This document shows positions 39,902-50,157 of a DNA stretch of 64,000 nucleotides, one piece after another. How positions within the stretch are numbered: the first letter of the stretch is position 1; each line of letters starts with the position of its first letter. Source of the stretch: Gordonia soli NBRC 108243 (GTDB taxonomy: Bacteria > Actinomycetota > Actinomycetes > Mycobacteriales > Mycobacteriaceae); NCBI RefSeq assembly GCF_000334455.1, contig NZ_BANX01000002.1, positions 1 to 64,000 on the forward strand, given 5' to 3'. Under the pieces are notes generated by a model, which searched no databases, was not told the origin of the DNA, and worked only from the letters and a program-made list of their open reading frames with translations. The position numbers and the translations under genes are program-made.

Positions 39902-39940
39902 CGTAGTCGAAGGTGTCGCTCACCGACACTTTCGACTACG
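39902..39940. repeat. 17-bp-stem hairpin with CGTAGT/ACTACG ends
   Basis: CGTAGTCGAAGGTGTCG (39902-39918) pairs with 39924-39940 with one mismatch and a CTCAC loop. It lies next to the type VII cassette. Part of it (GTCGCTCACCGACACTTTC, 39915-39933) is repeated exactly at 42202-42220 on the other side of the cassette. The outer ends resemble the perfect hairpin at 63482-63518. Confidence 0.75.
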
Positions 39941-39975
39941 TACTGGGTGAAACAACAGTGCTGAGCGACCGGGAA

Positions 39976-40371
39976 TCAGTCCTCGTACGGGGCATCGGGG
40001 TGGCGACGGCGCCACACCTCCATCTCGAGGTAGAACTGCTCGCTCGTCCACTCCGCGATCCGACGTCGCTCGTCATCTGATATCCCGGTGGTGAGGAGCC
40101 CGCCGCGGTCCTCGAACCACTCATCGACCGCCATTCGGATGCGGCGTTCGATCTCTGCAGTACGTACTCGACCGTCAACAGCGAACAGCTCGTAATCGTC
40201 TGCGCGCCAACGTGAAGGCATGGGCGTGATCTGTTCTCTCAGACCAGGGTCACCGAGATCCGCGATTGCTGCGCGCACCTCACCAGCGGTGAGCGGGTCT
40301 CGCGACATTTCCTGCAAGACCATGATGTACTCGCTCGGCAACGGTAGCCGTGACGGGGTCGAGTCACGCAT
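39976..40371 (-). CDS. Small acidic protein of unknown function, last gene of the type VII cassette
   Basis: This 131-residue protein, which I do not recognise, is soluble, without signal or membrane segments. It is charged and helix-rich in the second half (RVRTAEIERRIRMAVDEWFED and SDDERRRIAEWTSEQFYLEMEVWRRRH). It overlaps the 3' end of the membrane-protein gene by 8 nt, so it is expected to be cotranslated. As the last gene of a four-gene cassette with an EspC-like protein, it could be an immunity or accessory protein. That is inference only. Confidence 0.6.
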   Translation of the reverse strand: MRDSTPSRLPLPSEYIMVLQEMSRDPLTAGEVRAAIADLGDPGLREQITPMPSRWRADDYELFAVDGRVRTAEIERRIRMAVDEWFEDRGGLLTTGISDDERRRIAEWTSEQFYLEMEVWRRRHPDAPYED

Positions 40372-41179
40372 ATCGGTCTGCCATCTCGACCACAGCGCCA
40401 GACCGAAGACGAGCTATCGACCGTCCGTCCGAGAGTTCTTCTCTCAGCTCTGGGTGCCGCGCGTAGAAGTCGAGGAGCCACAACATCGCGGGGGCACCTA
40501 TCGACAGGTTGTCGACGCGCACACTTCGATTGTTCTCCGTCGGGCCGATCGAGACCCTGGTTCCTATGTTGCGATCGCCACGAGTCTCGATCGGGCGAAC
40601 GCCCGACGCCGGCCACCTGATCGGTTCGCGACCCAGGGACCACGTCGAGATCCCTGCTTCGGACAACCGCACGGATTCGCCGAAGTTGCGGGATCTCGCG
40701 ATTGTCTCCCGTGCGTAGTAGATAGCCACGATCAGTGCCGCGGCCGGATAGATCAGGCGTGCACCTTCGCCCGCAAAGGGAAAGTCCATCAAACGTCGCG
40801 GAACTCCTACCGCAAACATCAGCATGCCGGTGACAACCAAGACTGCAGAAACGAGGTCCAACACGACGAACTTCTCGTCCAGGCGGACTTGCAGCCGACG
40901 GCCCTGCAGAGTGACACCGCGCATCGGTGCACGTGACATTCGACGTAGTACCTGTGCCCTGAACAAGGCGAGGACGTCGAATCCCCAGCCTGCACTGAGC
41001 GCAAGCATCGAAACGGCTCCGTACCACTCACTCCGCGCGAGATTGAACACACCCTGCACCCCGAAGAACACAGTGAAGAGTAGGAAAATGAGTATTCCTG
41101 TAACCGCGCCGCGCCAAGGAATCGTTCGCCACGCGTGGAGGGCAGGAAATGGCTCAACGTCGTGACTCAATTCCCACAC
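40364..41179 (-). CDS. Predicted multi-pass membrane protein with C-terminal PH-like domain
   Basis: With a GTG start at 41179 the protein is about 271 residues. Four hydrophobic segments are visible (GAVTGILIFLLFTVFFGV, AVSMLALSAGWGFDVLALF, LDLVSAVLVVTGMLMFAVG, LIYPAAALIVAIYYA). A soluble C-terminus follows with VRLSEAGISTWSLGREPIRWP, which resembles bacterial PH-like domains of unknown ligand. It overlaps the upstream gene's stop by 13 nt. The region upstream in the same frame (to 41332) is antisense-like. The function is unknown. Its place between a possible effector and a small soluble protein is compatible with immunity. Confidence 0.6.
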   Translation of the reverse strand: MWELSHDVEPFPALHAWRTIPWRGAVTGILIFLLFTVFFGVQGVFNLARSEWYGAVSMLALSAGWGFDVLALFRAQVLRRMSRAPMRGVTLQGRRLQVRLDEKFVVLDLVSAVLVVTGMLMFAVGVPRRLMDFPFAGEGARLIYPAAALIVAIYYARETIARSRNFGESVRLSEAGISTWSLGREPIRWPASGVRPIETRGDRNIGTRVSIGPTENNRSVRVDNLSIGAPAMLWLLDFYARHPELREELSDGRSIARLRSGAVVEMADRYA

Positions 41180-41730
41180 CTCTGTTCTGCCAGGAACTTT
41201 CCGATCCCACTGGTCACCAGGCCGCCGACCATCCCGGCACCTAGTGCCTTTGCCGGTGCAAGCTCGGGCATCAGCGACATCATGAGCAGATCTCCCGTTA
41301 CGCCAACTGCCGCAGTAGTCGTGGCGACGCATCTGCCATAGTCGCTCTCTGCGGTCGCGTAGTTGACTCCAGAGGACAGAACGCCAAGAACTGGGCCCAA
41401 CATCTGTCCGCCGTACTTGATCGTCGCCGCTTGGTTCGCCGTCAGAATCGGATTCGTCTCGGCAATGTGTTTGGCGGTGACGTCCACCATCGTCGTACCC
41501 GCCAGTGTTTCCAGCTCGCGCGGCGTCGTAAGCGCATAGCTCACACCGTCTGCCTTCGCGGTAGCGTGGTCTTCGCCCGGCTTCTGCGTGCCTTTACCGG
41601 CCGCCGCACTGGCTGCGTGGTGCGATGTACCGGACCATGACCTGTCGGTACTCATTCTCACGACGCCGTTCTCGATGTTCGTCCCGAGTGAGGCGATCGA
41701 CGCAGCACCGGTTTTGAGATTCGGTGCCAC
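41167..41730 (-). CDS. Putative type VII-associated protein with hydrophobic glycine-rich C-terminus
   Basis: This 187-residue protein starts with GTG. The first 60 residues have a WxG-like motif at W32 (DRSWSGTSHHAASAAA). Residues 100-123 and 134-180 are hydrophobic and rich in Gly and Ala, with GxxxG-like spacing (YGGQMLGPVLGVLSSG, GAGMVGGLVTSGIG). It follows an EspC-like gene with a 51-bp gap. This could be a secreted effector that inserts in membranes, or a structural partner. No enzyme motif is present. The start is uncertain; no good ribosome-binding site is seen. Confidence 0.55.
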   Translation of the reverse strand: MAPNLKTGAASIASLGTNIENGVVRMSTDRSWSGTSHHAASAAAGKGTQKPGEDHATAKADGVSYALTTPRELETLAGTTMVDVTAKHIAETNPILTANQAATIKYGGQMLGPVLGVLSSGVNYATAESDYGRCVATTTAAVGVTGDLLMMSLMPELAPAKALGAGMVGGLVTSGIGKFLAEQRCGN

Positions 41731-41781
41731 CGCTTGCGAGTCCGTCGACCCTCCATGTGTTGAAGACAGTCCGACTGGGGA

Positions 41782-42084
41782 TCACTTCGGTTCTGCCACT
41801 CGACGCAGCTTTCCGGCGATCTCGTCGTCGGTTCCCTGGAATTCGCCTGCTGAGTTCGTGACGGCGGTGGAGAGCGAGTAATAGAAGAGCCCCAGCGAAC
41901 GCAACGCTCCACGAACCACCGGCGCAGCGGTGCTCGCGGAATAGGACGTCGACGAACCGGGCATACACGTGGCGATCTCGTCCAACGTACTGGGCAACCC
42001 GGATTGCGACACCGAGGTGGACGCATCGCTCACCTTGGTGGCATAGCTCCGCAAGACCTCCGGATCGACTTCTACCCCGGTCAT
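41782..42084 (-). CDS. EspC-like type VII secretion protein (DUF2580-like)
   Basis: This 100-residue helical protein begins EVDPEVLRSYATKVSDASTSV and ends GEFQGTDDEIAGKLRRVAE, the pattern of EspC/DUF2580 ESX substrates and partners. It has an ESX-like size, and FQGTDDEIAGKL resembles the C-terminal YxxxD/E export signal with Phe in place of Tyr. It is the first gene of a four-gene cassette. It probably pairs with the next gene product. The secretion apparatus is not encoded in the window. Confidence 0.68.
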   Translation of the reverse strand: MTGVEVDPEVLRSYATKVSDASTSVSQSGLPSTLDEIATCMPGSSTSYSASTAAPVVRGALRSLGLFYYSLSTAVTNSAGEFQGTDDEIAGKLRRVAEPK

Positions 42085-42201
42085 GAATCCCCCGTCGTAT
42101 CTCAGCTCGCGTAGATCCTAGGTCACTCGATTCATTGGACGCGCGCTCGTCTGGTCCGGTTCCCGAGCGGGCGACCTCCCCTGTAGTCACCCGGCTGAAG
42201 C

Positions 42202-42220
42202 GTCGCTCACCGACACTTTC
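42202..42220. repeat. Second copy of the 19-bp cassette-flanking repeat
   Basis: GTCGCTCACCGACACTTTC matches 39915-39933 exactly and in the same orientation. Flanking CTGTAGTC (42181-42188) and TCTACGACGG (42219-42228) resemble the hairpin ends of the first copy, but the long stem is lost. Confidence 0.75.
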
Positions 42221-42258
42221 TACGACGGATTCACCTGCGCGCGGCTGCCCCACGAAAG

Positions 42259-42295
42259 GACGAGCCCCGCACCGGGAATCGGTGCGGGGCTCGTC
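42259..42295 (-). terminator. Terminator of the ilvBNC operon
   Basis: GACGAGCCCCGCACCG (42259-42274) pairs with CGGTGCGGGGCTCGTC (42280-42295), a perfect 16-bp stem with loop GGAAT. It lies 16 bp after the ilvC stop on the minus strand. Confidence 0.85.
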
Positions 42296-42310
42296 AGCAG
42301 AGCAGTGAGA

Positions 42311-43384
<1,074 letters not shown>

Positions 43385-43394
43385 CTACGTGCTG

Positions 43395-43898
43395 TCAGCG
43401 GTTGGCCGACATGCTCTTCGGCCCCCGACCCAGCGTCACAGCCCCCGACTGCGCGATCTCGCGGATGCCGTACGGATCGAGCATCCGCAGCAGCGCCTCG
43501 AGCTTCTCCGACGTTCCGGTGGCCTCGATGGTCAGCGACTCGGGCGAGACGTCGATGACCTTGGCGCGGAACAGGTTGACCACCTCGATCACCTCGGTGC
43601 GCACCGTGGCGTCGGAGCGGACCTTGACCATCATCAGCTCGCGGGACACCGAGTTGGCCGGGTCCTGCTCGACGATCTTGATGACGTTGATCAGCTTGTT
43701 GAGCTGCTTGGTGACCTGCTCGAGCGGGAAGTCCTCGACGGAGACCATGATGGTCATCCGCGAAATGCCCTTGAGCTCGGTCGGTCCGACCGCCAGCGAC
43801 TCGATGTTGAAGCCGCGACGCGAGAACAGTGCCGACACACGTGCCAGGACACCCGGGGTGTCCTCGACGAGGACGCTCAGCGTGTGGGTGGTGCTCAT
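43395..43898 (-). CDS. ilvN: Acetolactate synthase small (regulatory) subunit
   Basis: This 167-residue protein has the ACT domain at the N-terminus ([31 protein letters not shown] begins near residue 4) and the second ACT-like domain at about 80-165. It stimulates IlvB and carries valine feedback inhibition in the family. Its ATG overlaps the ilvB stop by 4 nt, so the subunits are made together. Confidence 0.95.
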   Translation of the reverse strand: MSTTHTLSVLVEDTPGVLARVSALFSRRGFNIESLAVGPTELKGISRMTIMVSVEDFPLEQVTKQLNKLINVIKIVEQDPANSVSRELMMVKVRSDATVRTEVIEVVNLFRAKVIDVSPESLTIEATGTSEKLEALLRMLDPYGIREIAQSGAVTLGRGPKSMSANR

Positions 43899-45856
43899 CG
43901 GTTGCCCTTCTCCGCAGACGCGTCGGCCGGTGCCTTCGCGACCGACTGCTCGGCGTTCATCGTCTGGTGGATCTCGACCGGGCCCGACGCCGACTCGTCG
44001 TCGTCGAACAGCGGCCGGATGTCACGGGCCGCCATGATCTCGTCGTTGCCCGTGCCTGCTGCGACCATCGGCCACACCTGCGCGTCGGCACCGACGATGA
44101 AGTCGATGACCACGGGACGGTCGTGGATCTCGCGTGCCTTGGCGATCACCTCGTCGACCTCTTCTTCGGTCTCGGCACGGAAGGCTGCACAGCCCAACGC
44201 TTCTGCGAGCTTGACGAAATCCGGGATACGGCGCGAGTGCGTCGCCAGGTCGGTGTTCGAGTACCGCTCCTCGTAGAAGAGCGTCTGCCACTGGCGGACC
44301 ATGCCCAGGTTGCCGTTGTTGATGAGTGCGACCTTGATCGGGATGCCCTCGATGGCACAGGTGGCCAGTTCCTGATTGGTCATCTGGAAGCAGCCGTCAC
44401 CGTCGATGGCCCAGACCTCAGTCTCGGGAGCGCCCATCTTGGCGCCCATCGCGGCGGGAACGGCGTAACCCATGGTGCCCAGACCGCCCGAGTTCAACCA
44501 CGTACGCGGCTTCTCGTAGGAGATGAACTGGGCAGCCCACATCTGGTGCTGACCGACACCTGCGCAATAGACGGCGTCCGGTCCCCCGGCCTTGCCGATC
44601 GCCGAGATCACGTACTCGGGCGACAGCGAGCCGTCGGCCTGACGGTCGTAGCTCAGGGGGTACGTCGAGCGGATGCCGTCGAGGTACTTCCACCATTCGC
44701 TGATGTCGGGCGAGGTGCCGGAGGTGGCGCGCTCGTTGCGGAGCGTCTCGGTCAGGTCGGCGATGACGGCCTTGCAGTCACCGACGATCGGCACGTCGGC
44801 CACCCGGTTCTTGCCGATCTCGGCCGGATCGATGTCGGCGTGGATGACCTTGGCGTTGGGTGCGAACGACGACAGCTGACCGGTGACGCGGTCGTCGAAG
44901 CGTGCGCCGAGTGTGATCAGCAGGTCGCTGCGTTGCAATCCGGCGACCGCCGCGACGGTCCCGTGCATACCGGGCATACCCAGGTGCTGTTCATGGCTGT
45001 CGGGGAACGCTCCGCGAGCCATCAGCGTGGTGACCACCGGGATGCCGGTCAGTTCGGCCAACTCCCGGAGTTCTTCTGTCGCATTGGCCTTGATCACGCC
45101 GCCGCCGACGTAGAGCACCGGAGCGGATGCCGCGTTGATCAGTCGAGCGGCCTCGCGGACCTGTTTGCCGTGCGGCTTGGTGACCGGGCGGTATCCGGGC
45201 AGGTCGATCTGCGGCGGCCAGGAGAAGGTCGTCTGCGACTGCAGGACGTCCTTGGGGATGTCGACGAGAACCGCACCCGGGCGGCCACTCTCGGCGATGT
45301 GGAAGGCCTCAGCCATCACGCGCGGGATGTCGGCACCGTTGCTCACCAGGAAGTTGTGCTTGGTGATCGGCATCGTGATGCCGGAGATGTCGGCCTCCTG
45401 GAAGGCGTCGGTACCGATCAGCGCCTTGCCGACCTGGCCGGTGATGGCGACGACGGGCACCGAATCCATCTGGGCGTCGGCGAGCGGGGTGACCAGGTTG
45501 GTGGCGCCGGGCCCCGAGGTCGCCATGCAGACTCCGGCGCGGCCGGTGACCTGGGCGTAGCCGGTGGCGGCGTGACCCGCCCCCTGCTCGTGGCGAACCA
45601 GGACGTGACGCACCTTCTGCGAGTCGAGAAGCGGATCGTAGACGGGCAGAACCGCTCCACCAGGGATGCCGAAGACGACGTCGACGCCGAGCTCCTCGAG
45701 CGACCGGACGACCGACTGGGCACCGCTGACGCGCTCCGGCGCGACCGTGTGCTGCCCTACCGCCCGGAGGTTTCCCGCCGCCGGGGACTGGGTGCGTCCA
45801 TCTCCCGTACGCGCCGCCCTGTCGGCGGCGTCGGTGCGTGCTGTTGGTGCGCTCAC
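43895..45856 (-). CDS. ilvB: Acetolactate synthase large (catalytic) subunit
   Basis: This 653-residue thiamine-diphosphate enzyme has [14 protein letters not shown] and [18 protein letters not shown] (catalytic Glu) near residues 65-95. [16 protein letters not shown] and the ThDP/Mg motif [37 protein letters not shown] near residues 490-525 are also present. It makes acetolactate from pyruvate. Start GTG at 45856 has GAGGA at the right distance. Residues 1-40 are low complexity. Expression is probably attenuated by the leader peptide at 45963-46010. Confidence 0.96.
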   Translation of the reverse strand: MSAPTARTDAADRAARTGDGRTQSPAAGNLRAVGQHTVAPERVSGAQSVVRSLEELGVDVVFGIPGGAVLPVYDPLLDSQKVRHVLVRHEQGAGHAATGYAQVTGRAGVCMATSGPGATNLVTPLADAQMDSVPVVAITGQVGKALIGTDAFQEADISGITMPITKHNFLVSNGADIPRVMAEAFHIAESGRPGAVLVDIPKDVLQSQTTFSWPPQIDLPGYRPVTKPHGKQVREAARLINAASAPVLYVGGGVIKANATEELRELAELTGIPVVTTLMARGAFPDSHEQHLGMPGMHGTVAAVAGLQRSDLLITLGARFDDRVTGQLSSFAPNAKVIHADIDPAEIGKNRVADVPIVGDCKAVIADLTETLRNERATSGTSPDISEWWKYLDGIRSTYPLSYDRQADGSLSPEYVISAIGKAGGPDAVYCAGVGQHQMWAAQFISYEKPRTWLNSGGLGTMGYAVPAAMGAKMGAPETEVWAIDGDGCFQMTNQELATCAIEGIPIKVALINNGNLGMVRQWQTLFYEERYSNTDLATHSRRIPDFVKLAEALGCAAFRAETEEEVDEVIAKAREIHDRPVVIDFIVGADAQVWPMVAAGTGNDEIMAARDIRPLFDDDESASGPVEIHQTMNAEQSVAKAPADASAEKGNR

Positions 45857-45895
45857 TGCACGATCCTCATCTTGTGTGGTCTGGTCGGTGACAAG

Positions 45896-45927
45896 AAAAA
45901 ACCCCCGACAGCTGAGCTGTTCGAGGG
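45896..45927 (-). terminator. Attenuator terminator of the ilvB leader
   Basis: On the minus strand CCCTCGAACAGCT pairs with AGCTGTCGGGGG, a stem of about 12 bp with one bulged A (45902-45927). Six T follow (45896-45901). It lies 35 nt after the leader-peptide stop and 40 nt before ilvB, as expected for transcription attenuation. Confidence 0.88.
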
Positions 45928-45962
45928 TGGCGCGTCGATGCTGAGGTCTACGAAGTGACCGG

Positions 45963-46010
45963 TCAGGCGACGACGCGCCGGCCGATTACTACGAGAGAGT
46001 GGTTCTGCAT
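45963..46010 (-). CDS. ilvBNC leader peptide ([15 protein letters not shown])
   Basis: This 15-codon open frame has its ATG at 46010 and TGA at 45963-45965. It encodes Leu, Val, Val, Ile and later Val, Val, so ribosomes would stall when branched-chain amino acids are scarce. The terminator hairpin follows. Such leaders regulate ilvBNC in related actinobacteria. It is too short for usual gene finding. The regulatory role is inference from the layout. Confidence 0.82.
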   Translation of the reverse strand: MQNHSLVVIGRRVVA

Positions 46011-46022
46011 CACGTCCACCAC

Positions 46023-46050
46023 GGTATGACCGCGTATATCGCCTAGTCAA
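46023..46050 (-). promoter_or_regulatory. Candidate ilvBNC promoter
   Basis: On the minus strand TTGACT (46045-46050) and CATACC (46023-46028) are 16 bp apart, ending 12 nt before the leader ATG at 46010. Confidence 0.45.
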
Positions 46051-46127
46051 ACTCCGGACCAATGCGTCCCACACTGTGGGAACGGGCAGGTGGACAGCAT
46101 CATCGGAGCGGGTGACAGAATGGAAGC

Positions 46128-46574
46128 GTGTCCACGCCACCGAGTGATTCCGAGGCCTCCCCCCCTGCGGACGAGCCGCAGCCGATCGACCTCCCGCAGG
46201 AGTTCCGCGTCCAGAAGGTCGCGTACATCACCGTGTTGATGGTGCTGCTCGTCTGCGTCATCGTGGCCGGCATCTCGCTGCCGCTGCTCGGCTGGACCCT
46301 GGTTCTGCCCTTTGTCCTGGCGTGGTGGATCTGGCGTATCCGCACCGTCGTCACGGTCGACGGATTGCAGGCCGTCGGGACGTTCTCCACCCGCGACATC
46401 CCGTGGGCCGAACTGGACGGCCTCCAGTTCAAGCGCTGGGGTTCGGTGCGCGCCGTGCTCATCAACGGAACCAGTGTCCGCTTGCCCGCCATCGCATTCC
46501 AGGATCTGCCGCGGTTGTCGGCGGCGAGCGCCGGCCGCATCCCCGACCCCTACGCGACGCTGCCCGAGGACTGA
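46128..46574 (+). CDS. Bacterial PH-domain membrane protein (bPH_6-like)
   Basis: This 148-residue protein has an acidic N-terminus of 40 residues, two adjacent membrane segments (ITVLMVLLVCVIVAGISL and LGWTLVLPFVLAWWIW), and a C-terminal PH-like domain (TVDGLQAVGTFSTRDIPWAELDGLQF). Position next to ilvB matches Rv3004. Its function is unknown. It starts with GTG at 46128. A CAGAAT box about 12 nt before it suggests a leaderless mRNA. It is divergent from ilvB. Confidence 0.72.
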   Translation: MSTPPSDSEASPPADEPQPIDLPQEFRVQKVAYITVLMVLLVCVIVAGISLPLLGWTLVLPFVLAWWIWRIRTVVTVDGLQAVGTFSTRDIPWAELDGLQFKRWGSVRAVLINGTSVRLPAIAFQDLPRLSAASAGRIPDPYATLPED

Positions 46575-46640
46575 CCTTCTTGATCGGCGCGTCGACCCCC
46601 GACGGCGCCCCGGCCTCCGCGCGCCGCCTATCGTCCGCAT

Positions 46641-47978
46641 GTGACGGTTCATGAGGTTCGCAGCATCGACGACCTGGTCCGCGACGGCGATCTGGGCGCC
46701 ATCTCGGCAGCGGTGGCAGCGATGCCACCCGGCGACGTCGCGGCGATACTCGAACAACTCGTCCGACGCAGGCGTCCCATCGTCTTCCGTCTGCTGGCCA
46801 AGGACGCCGCCGTCGAGGTGTTCGACGATCTGAGTCCGGCCGCCCAGCGCGACCTCGTGGCCGACCTCGGCACCGCCGAGGTCGCCGACGCCTTCGACGC
46901 ACTCGACCCCGACGACCGCGCCGAATTGCTGGACGAACTACCCGCGACCGTCGCCAACTCGCTGATCCAGCGACTCTCGCCACGGGAGCGTGAGCGGACG
47001 GCCACGGTCCTCGGCTTCCGGCGGGGCTCCGTCGGCCGCCGGATGAGTCCGGAATTCGTGCACGCCCACCCCGACGAGCCCGTCGGCGAAGCCCTCGAAC
47101 GGGTGAAGACCCGCGGTCACGCCGCCGAGACCATCTACACCGTCCCGGTCGTCGACCGCACGCGACACCTCTGCGGGGTCGTATCGCTGCGCGACCTGCT
47201 CCTCGTCGATCAGTCCGACCCGGTGCGGGATCACCTGCGGCAGCCCATCTTCGCCCATGTCGACGACTCCGCCGAACCCACGGCCCAGCGTTGTGTCGAC
47301 CGCGGCATCCTGGCGATGCCGGTGGTCGACAGCGAGGAACGCCTCGTCGGGGTGCTCACGATCGACGATGCCGTCGACATCATCGAACAGGCCAGGGACG
47401 AGGACGAGGCCCGCGCCGGAGCGCGCGAGCCCCTCGATGCCCCGTATCTCGCGTCGTCGATCTTGTCGATAACCCGCGCCCGCATCGTGTGGCTGTTCGT
47501 GCTCGCGGTGTCGGCCATCCTGACGGTCAACGTATTGGAGATCTTCGAGGGCACCCTGGAGCAGCGGGTGGCGCTCGCCCTCTTCATCCCGCTGCTGACA
47601 GGCATCGGCGGCAACACCGGATCACAGGCGGCCACCACCGTCACCAGGGCCCTCGCCGTCGACGAGGCGGCGCCGCGCGACATCGCCCGGGTCGCGGGCA
47701 AGGAGGCCAGGGTCGGCCTGACCATGGGCCTGGGACTCGGCGTGGCCGGGTTCGTCGTCGCGACACTGGTCTACGGCGTCGACATCGGCACCGTGATCGC
47801 GACGACCATCCTCGCGGTCTGCACGATGGCCGCGACGGTGGGTGGGGTCATGCCCCTGATCGCCCGGGTCATCCGCGTCGACCCCGCGGTGTTCTCGACC
47901 CCGTTCATCTCCACCTTCTGCGACGCGACCGGGCTGATCATCTACTTCCTCATCGCCCGAGCGGTCCTCGGCATCTGA
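46641..47978 (+). CDS. mgtE: MgtE-type magnesium transporter
   Basis: This 445-residue protein has the full MgtE layout: an N-terminal superhelical domain (AAIS...[17 protein letters not shown]), two CBS domains at about 135-255 ([21 protein letters not shown] and [22 protein letters not shown]), then five membrane helices from about 285. The helical part contains the MgtE signature [22 protein letters not shown]. MgtE channels pass Mg2+ and close when the N-domain binds Mg2+. TATCGT 12 nt before the GTG suggests leaderless transcription. An M-box was not seen. Confidence 0.92.
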   Translation: MTVHEVRSIDDLVRDGDLGAISAAVAAMPPGDVAAILEQLVRRRRPIVFRLLAKDAAVEVFDDLSPAAQRDLVADLGTAEVADAFDALDPDDRAELLDELPATVANSLIQRLSPRERERTATVLGFRRGSVGRRMSPEFVHAHPDEPVGEALERVKTRGHAAETIYTVPVVDRTRHLCGVVSLRDLLLVDQSDPVRDHLRQPIFAHVDDSAEPTAQRCVDRGILAMPVVDSEERLVGVLTIDDAVDIIEQARDEDEARAGAREPLDAPYLASSILSITRARIVWLFVLAVSAILTVNVLEIFEGTLEQRVALALFIPLLTGIGGNTGSQAATTVTRALAVDEAAPRDIARVAGKEARVGLTMGLGLGVAGFVVATLVYGVDIGTVIATTILAVCTMAATVGGVMPLIARVIRVDPAVFSTPFISTFCDATGLIIYFLIARAVLGI

Positions 47979-48198
47979 CGATGTCCGGCGCCGGGCGACA
48001 CCGGCGGACGAATCGAGGTCGACACCGCGGAGTAGCCTGATGAGCACCGGTGGCGGCGTCATCCTCGGTGCCACCGCGCGAGGCCGATGTCCGCGGCGCG
48101 TGAACAACCTCCGCAGCCGCACGTCGACCCCATCAGTCCGACTCACCAGTGCCCGTACGCCTACCCGCGTGCGGACCATCGATCCTGATCGAGGAACC

Positions 48199-50043
48199 AT
48201 GCCAGCCCTGAGGTCCCGCACCACGACCGTCGGCCGCGAGGCCGCCGGTGCCCGCTCGCTCTGGCGGGCGACCGGAATGACCGACGACGACTTCGGCAAG
48301 CCGATCGTCGCGATCGCGAACTCGTACACCCAGTTCGTGCCCGGTCACGTCCACCTCAAGGACGTCGGCGAGATCGTGGCGGACGCGGTGCGCGCCGCGG
48401 GCGGCGTGCCCCGTGAGTTCCACACCATCGCCGTCGACGACGGGATCGCGATGGGACACAGCGGCATGCTGTACTCGCTGCCCAGCCGCGAGATCATCTC
48501 CGACTCCGTGGAGTACATGGTCAACGCGCACACCGCCGACGCACTCGTGTGCATCTCCAACTGCGACAAGATCACCCCGGGCATGCTCAATGCCGCGATG
48601 CGTCTGAACATCCCGACCGTCTTCGTCTCCGGCGGTCCGATGGAGGCGGGCAAGGCGGTGGTGGTCGGCGACATCGTCCATCCGTCGTCGGATCTGATCA
48701 CCACCATCTCGGCGTCGGCCAACAGCGACGTCGACGAGGACGCGTTGTCCGAGGTCGAGCGGTCCGCCTGTCCCACCTGCGGTTCGTGTTCGGGGATGTT
48801 CACCGCCAACTCGATGAACTGCCTCACCGAGGCGCTGGGACTCGCTCTGCCCGGCAACGGTTCCACCCTGGCCACCCACGAGGCGCGCCACGCCCTGTTC
48901 GAGCGTGCCGGTCGTGTCATCGTCGACGCCGCGACCCGCTGGTACCGCGACGACGACGAGTCGGTGTTGCCGCGCAACGTCGCGACCGCCACCGCCTTCC
49001 GCAACGCGATGGCGCTGGATGTCGCCATGGGCGGTTCCACCAACACCGTGCTGCACATCCTCGCGGCCGCGGTGGAGGGTGAGGTCGACGGCTTCGACCT
49101 GAACGTGATCGATCAGATCAGTCGAAACGTCCCGTGCCTGTCGAAGGTGTCGCCGAACTCCGACTACCACATGGAAGACGTCCACCGTGCGGGCGGAATA
49201 CCGGCAATTCTCGGCGAACTCCGTCGCGCCGGCCTGGTCGACGACTCGGCGAGCACGGTCCACGCGCCGACCCTCGCCGCATTTCTGGACGACTGGGACA
49301 TCCGCGGCGGCTCGCCCACCGACGAGGCGCTCGAACTCTTCCACGCCGCGCCCGGTGGTGTCCGCACCACGACACCGTTCTCGACCGCCAACCGCTGGTC
49401 GAGCCTCGACACCGACGCGGCCGGTGGCTGTATCCGTGATCTCGAGCACGCCTACACGGTCGAGGGCGGATTGTGCGTCCTGAAGGGCAACCTCGCGCCG
49501 AACGGCGCGATCCTCAAGACCGCCGGCATCGACGAGGACCTCTGGCACTTCGAAGGACCCGCTCGCGTGGTCGAGAGTCAGGAAGACGCCGTGCAGGTGA
49601 TCCTCTCCAAGACCATCCAGGCCGGCGAGGTGCTCGTCGTGCGCTATGAGGGACCGTCCGGCGGCCCCGGCATGCAGGAGATGCTGCACCCGACCGCCTT
49701 CATGAAGGGCACCGGCATGGGCAAGAAGTGTGCGCTCATCACCGACGGTCGGTTCTCCGGCGGATCGTCGGGTCTGTCGGTCGGACACATGTCGCCCGAG
49801 GCCGCCGCCGGCGGGGCCATCGGACTCGTCGAGGACGGCGACCCGATCTTCATCGACGTCAAGACGCGTCAGCTCAAGGTCCTCGTCGACGACGAGGTGC
49901 TGGCCGAGCGTCGGGCGAAGATGGAGGCGTCCGAGCGTCCGTGGCAGCCCAAGGATCGCCAACGGCACGTCACCACCGCACTGCGCGCCTACGCGAAGTT
50001 GGCCACCTCGGCCGACCGTGGCGCGGTCCGGCACGTCGACTAG
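48199..50043 (+). CDS. ilvD: Dihydroxy-acid dehydratase
   Basis: This 614-residue protein has the iron-sulfur cluster cysteines in [11 protein letters not shown] and [21 protein letters not shown], and [13 protein letters not shown] plus [17 protein letters not shown] near the C-terminus. It converts dihydroxyvalerates to ketoacids in isoleucine and valine synthesis. ATG at 48199 has GAGGAACC directly upstream; the in-frame extension to 48040 is not supported. In M. tuberculosis ilvD is elsewhere, so its location near ilvBNC is a local feature. The 220 bp upstream holds a possible TAGCCT box at 48033-48038. Confidence 0.95.
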   Translation: MPALRSRTTTVGREAAGARSLWRATGMTDDDFGKPIVAIANSYTQFVPGHVHLKDVGEIVADAVRAAGGVPREFHTIAVDDGIAMGHSGMLYSLPSREIISDSVEYMVNAHTADALVCISNCDKITPGMLNAAMRLNIPTVFVSGGPMEAGKAVVVGDIVHPSSDLITTISASANSDVDEDALSEVERSACPTCGSCSGMFTANSMNCLTEALGLALPGNGSTLATHEARHALFERAGRVIVDAATRWYRDDDESVLPRNVATATAFRNAMALDVAMGGSTNTVLHILAAAVEGEVDGFDLNVIDQISRNVPCLSKVSPNSDYHMEDVHRAGGIPAILGELRRAGLVDDSASTVHAPTLAAFLDDWDIRGGSPTDEALELFHAAPGGVRTTTPFSTANRWSSLDTDAAGGCIRDLEHAYTVEGGLCVLKGNLAPNGAILKTAGIDEDLWHFEGPARVVESQEDAVQVILSKTIQAGEVLVVRYEGPSGGPGMQEMLHPTAFMKGTGMGKKCALITDGRFSGGSSGLSVGHMSPEAAAGGAIGLVEDGDPIFIDVKTRQLKVLVDDEVLAERRAKMEASERPWQPKDRQRHVTTALRAYAKLATSADRGAVRHVD

Positions 50044-50062
50044 GTACCGCCGCTCCACACAC

Positions 50063-50119
50063 CTCCGCCCCGCGAGGTCTCCCACCCGATCACGGGTGGT
50101 CCGACCACACGGGGCGGAG
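50063..50119. terminator. Two-tier hairpin between convergent ilvD and DoxX genes
   Basis: CTCCGCCCCG (50063-50072) pairs with CGGGGCGGAG (50110-50119). Inside lies CCACCCG-ATCA-CGGGTGG. It probably terminates both genes. Confidence 0.7.
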
Positions 50120-50157
50120 TGCTGTCCGGGGCTCTCGTGATCCGACGGGTGTCGGGA

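Noticed and set aside
43829..45958. 709-codon plus-strand frame opposite ilvB
   Set aside because: It is antisense to the complete, motif-rich ilvB and has an unnatural Arg/Asp/His/Val composition.
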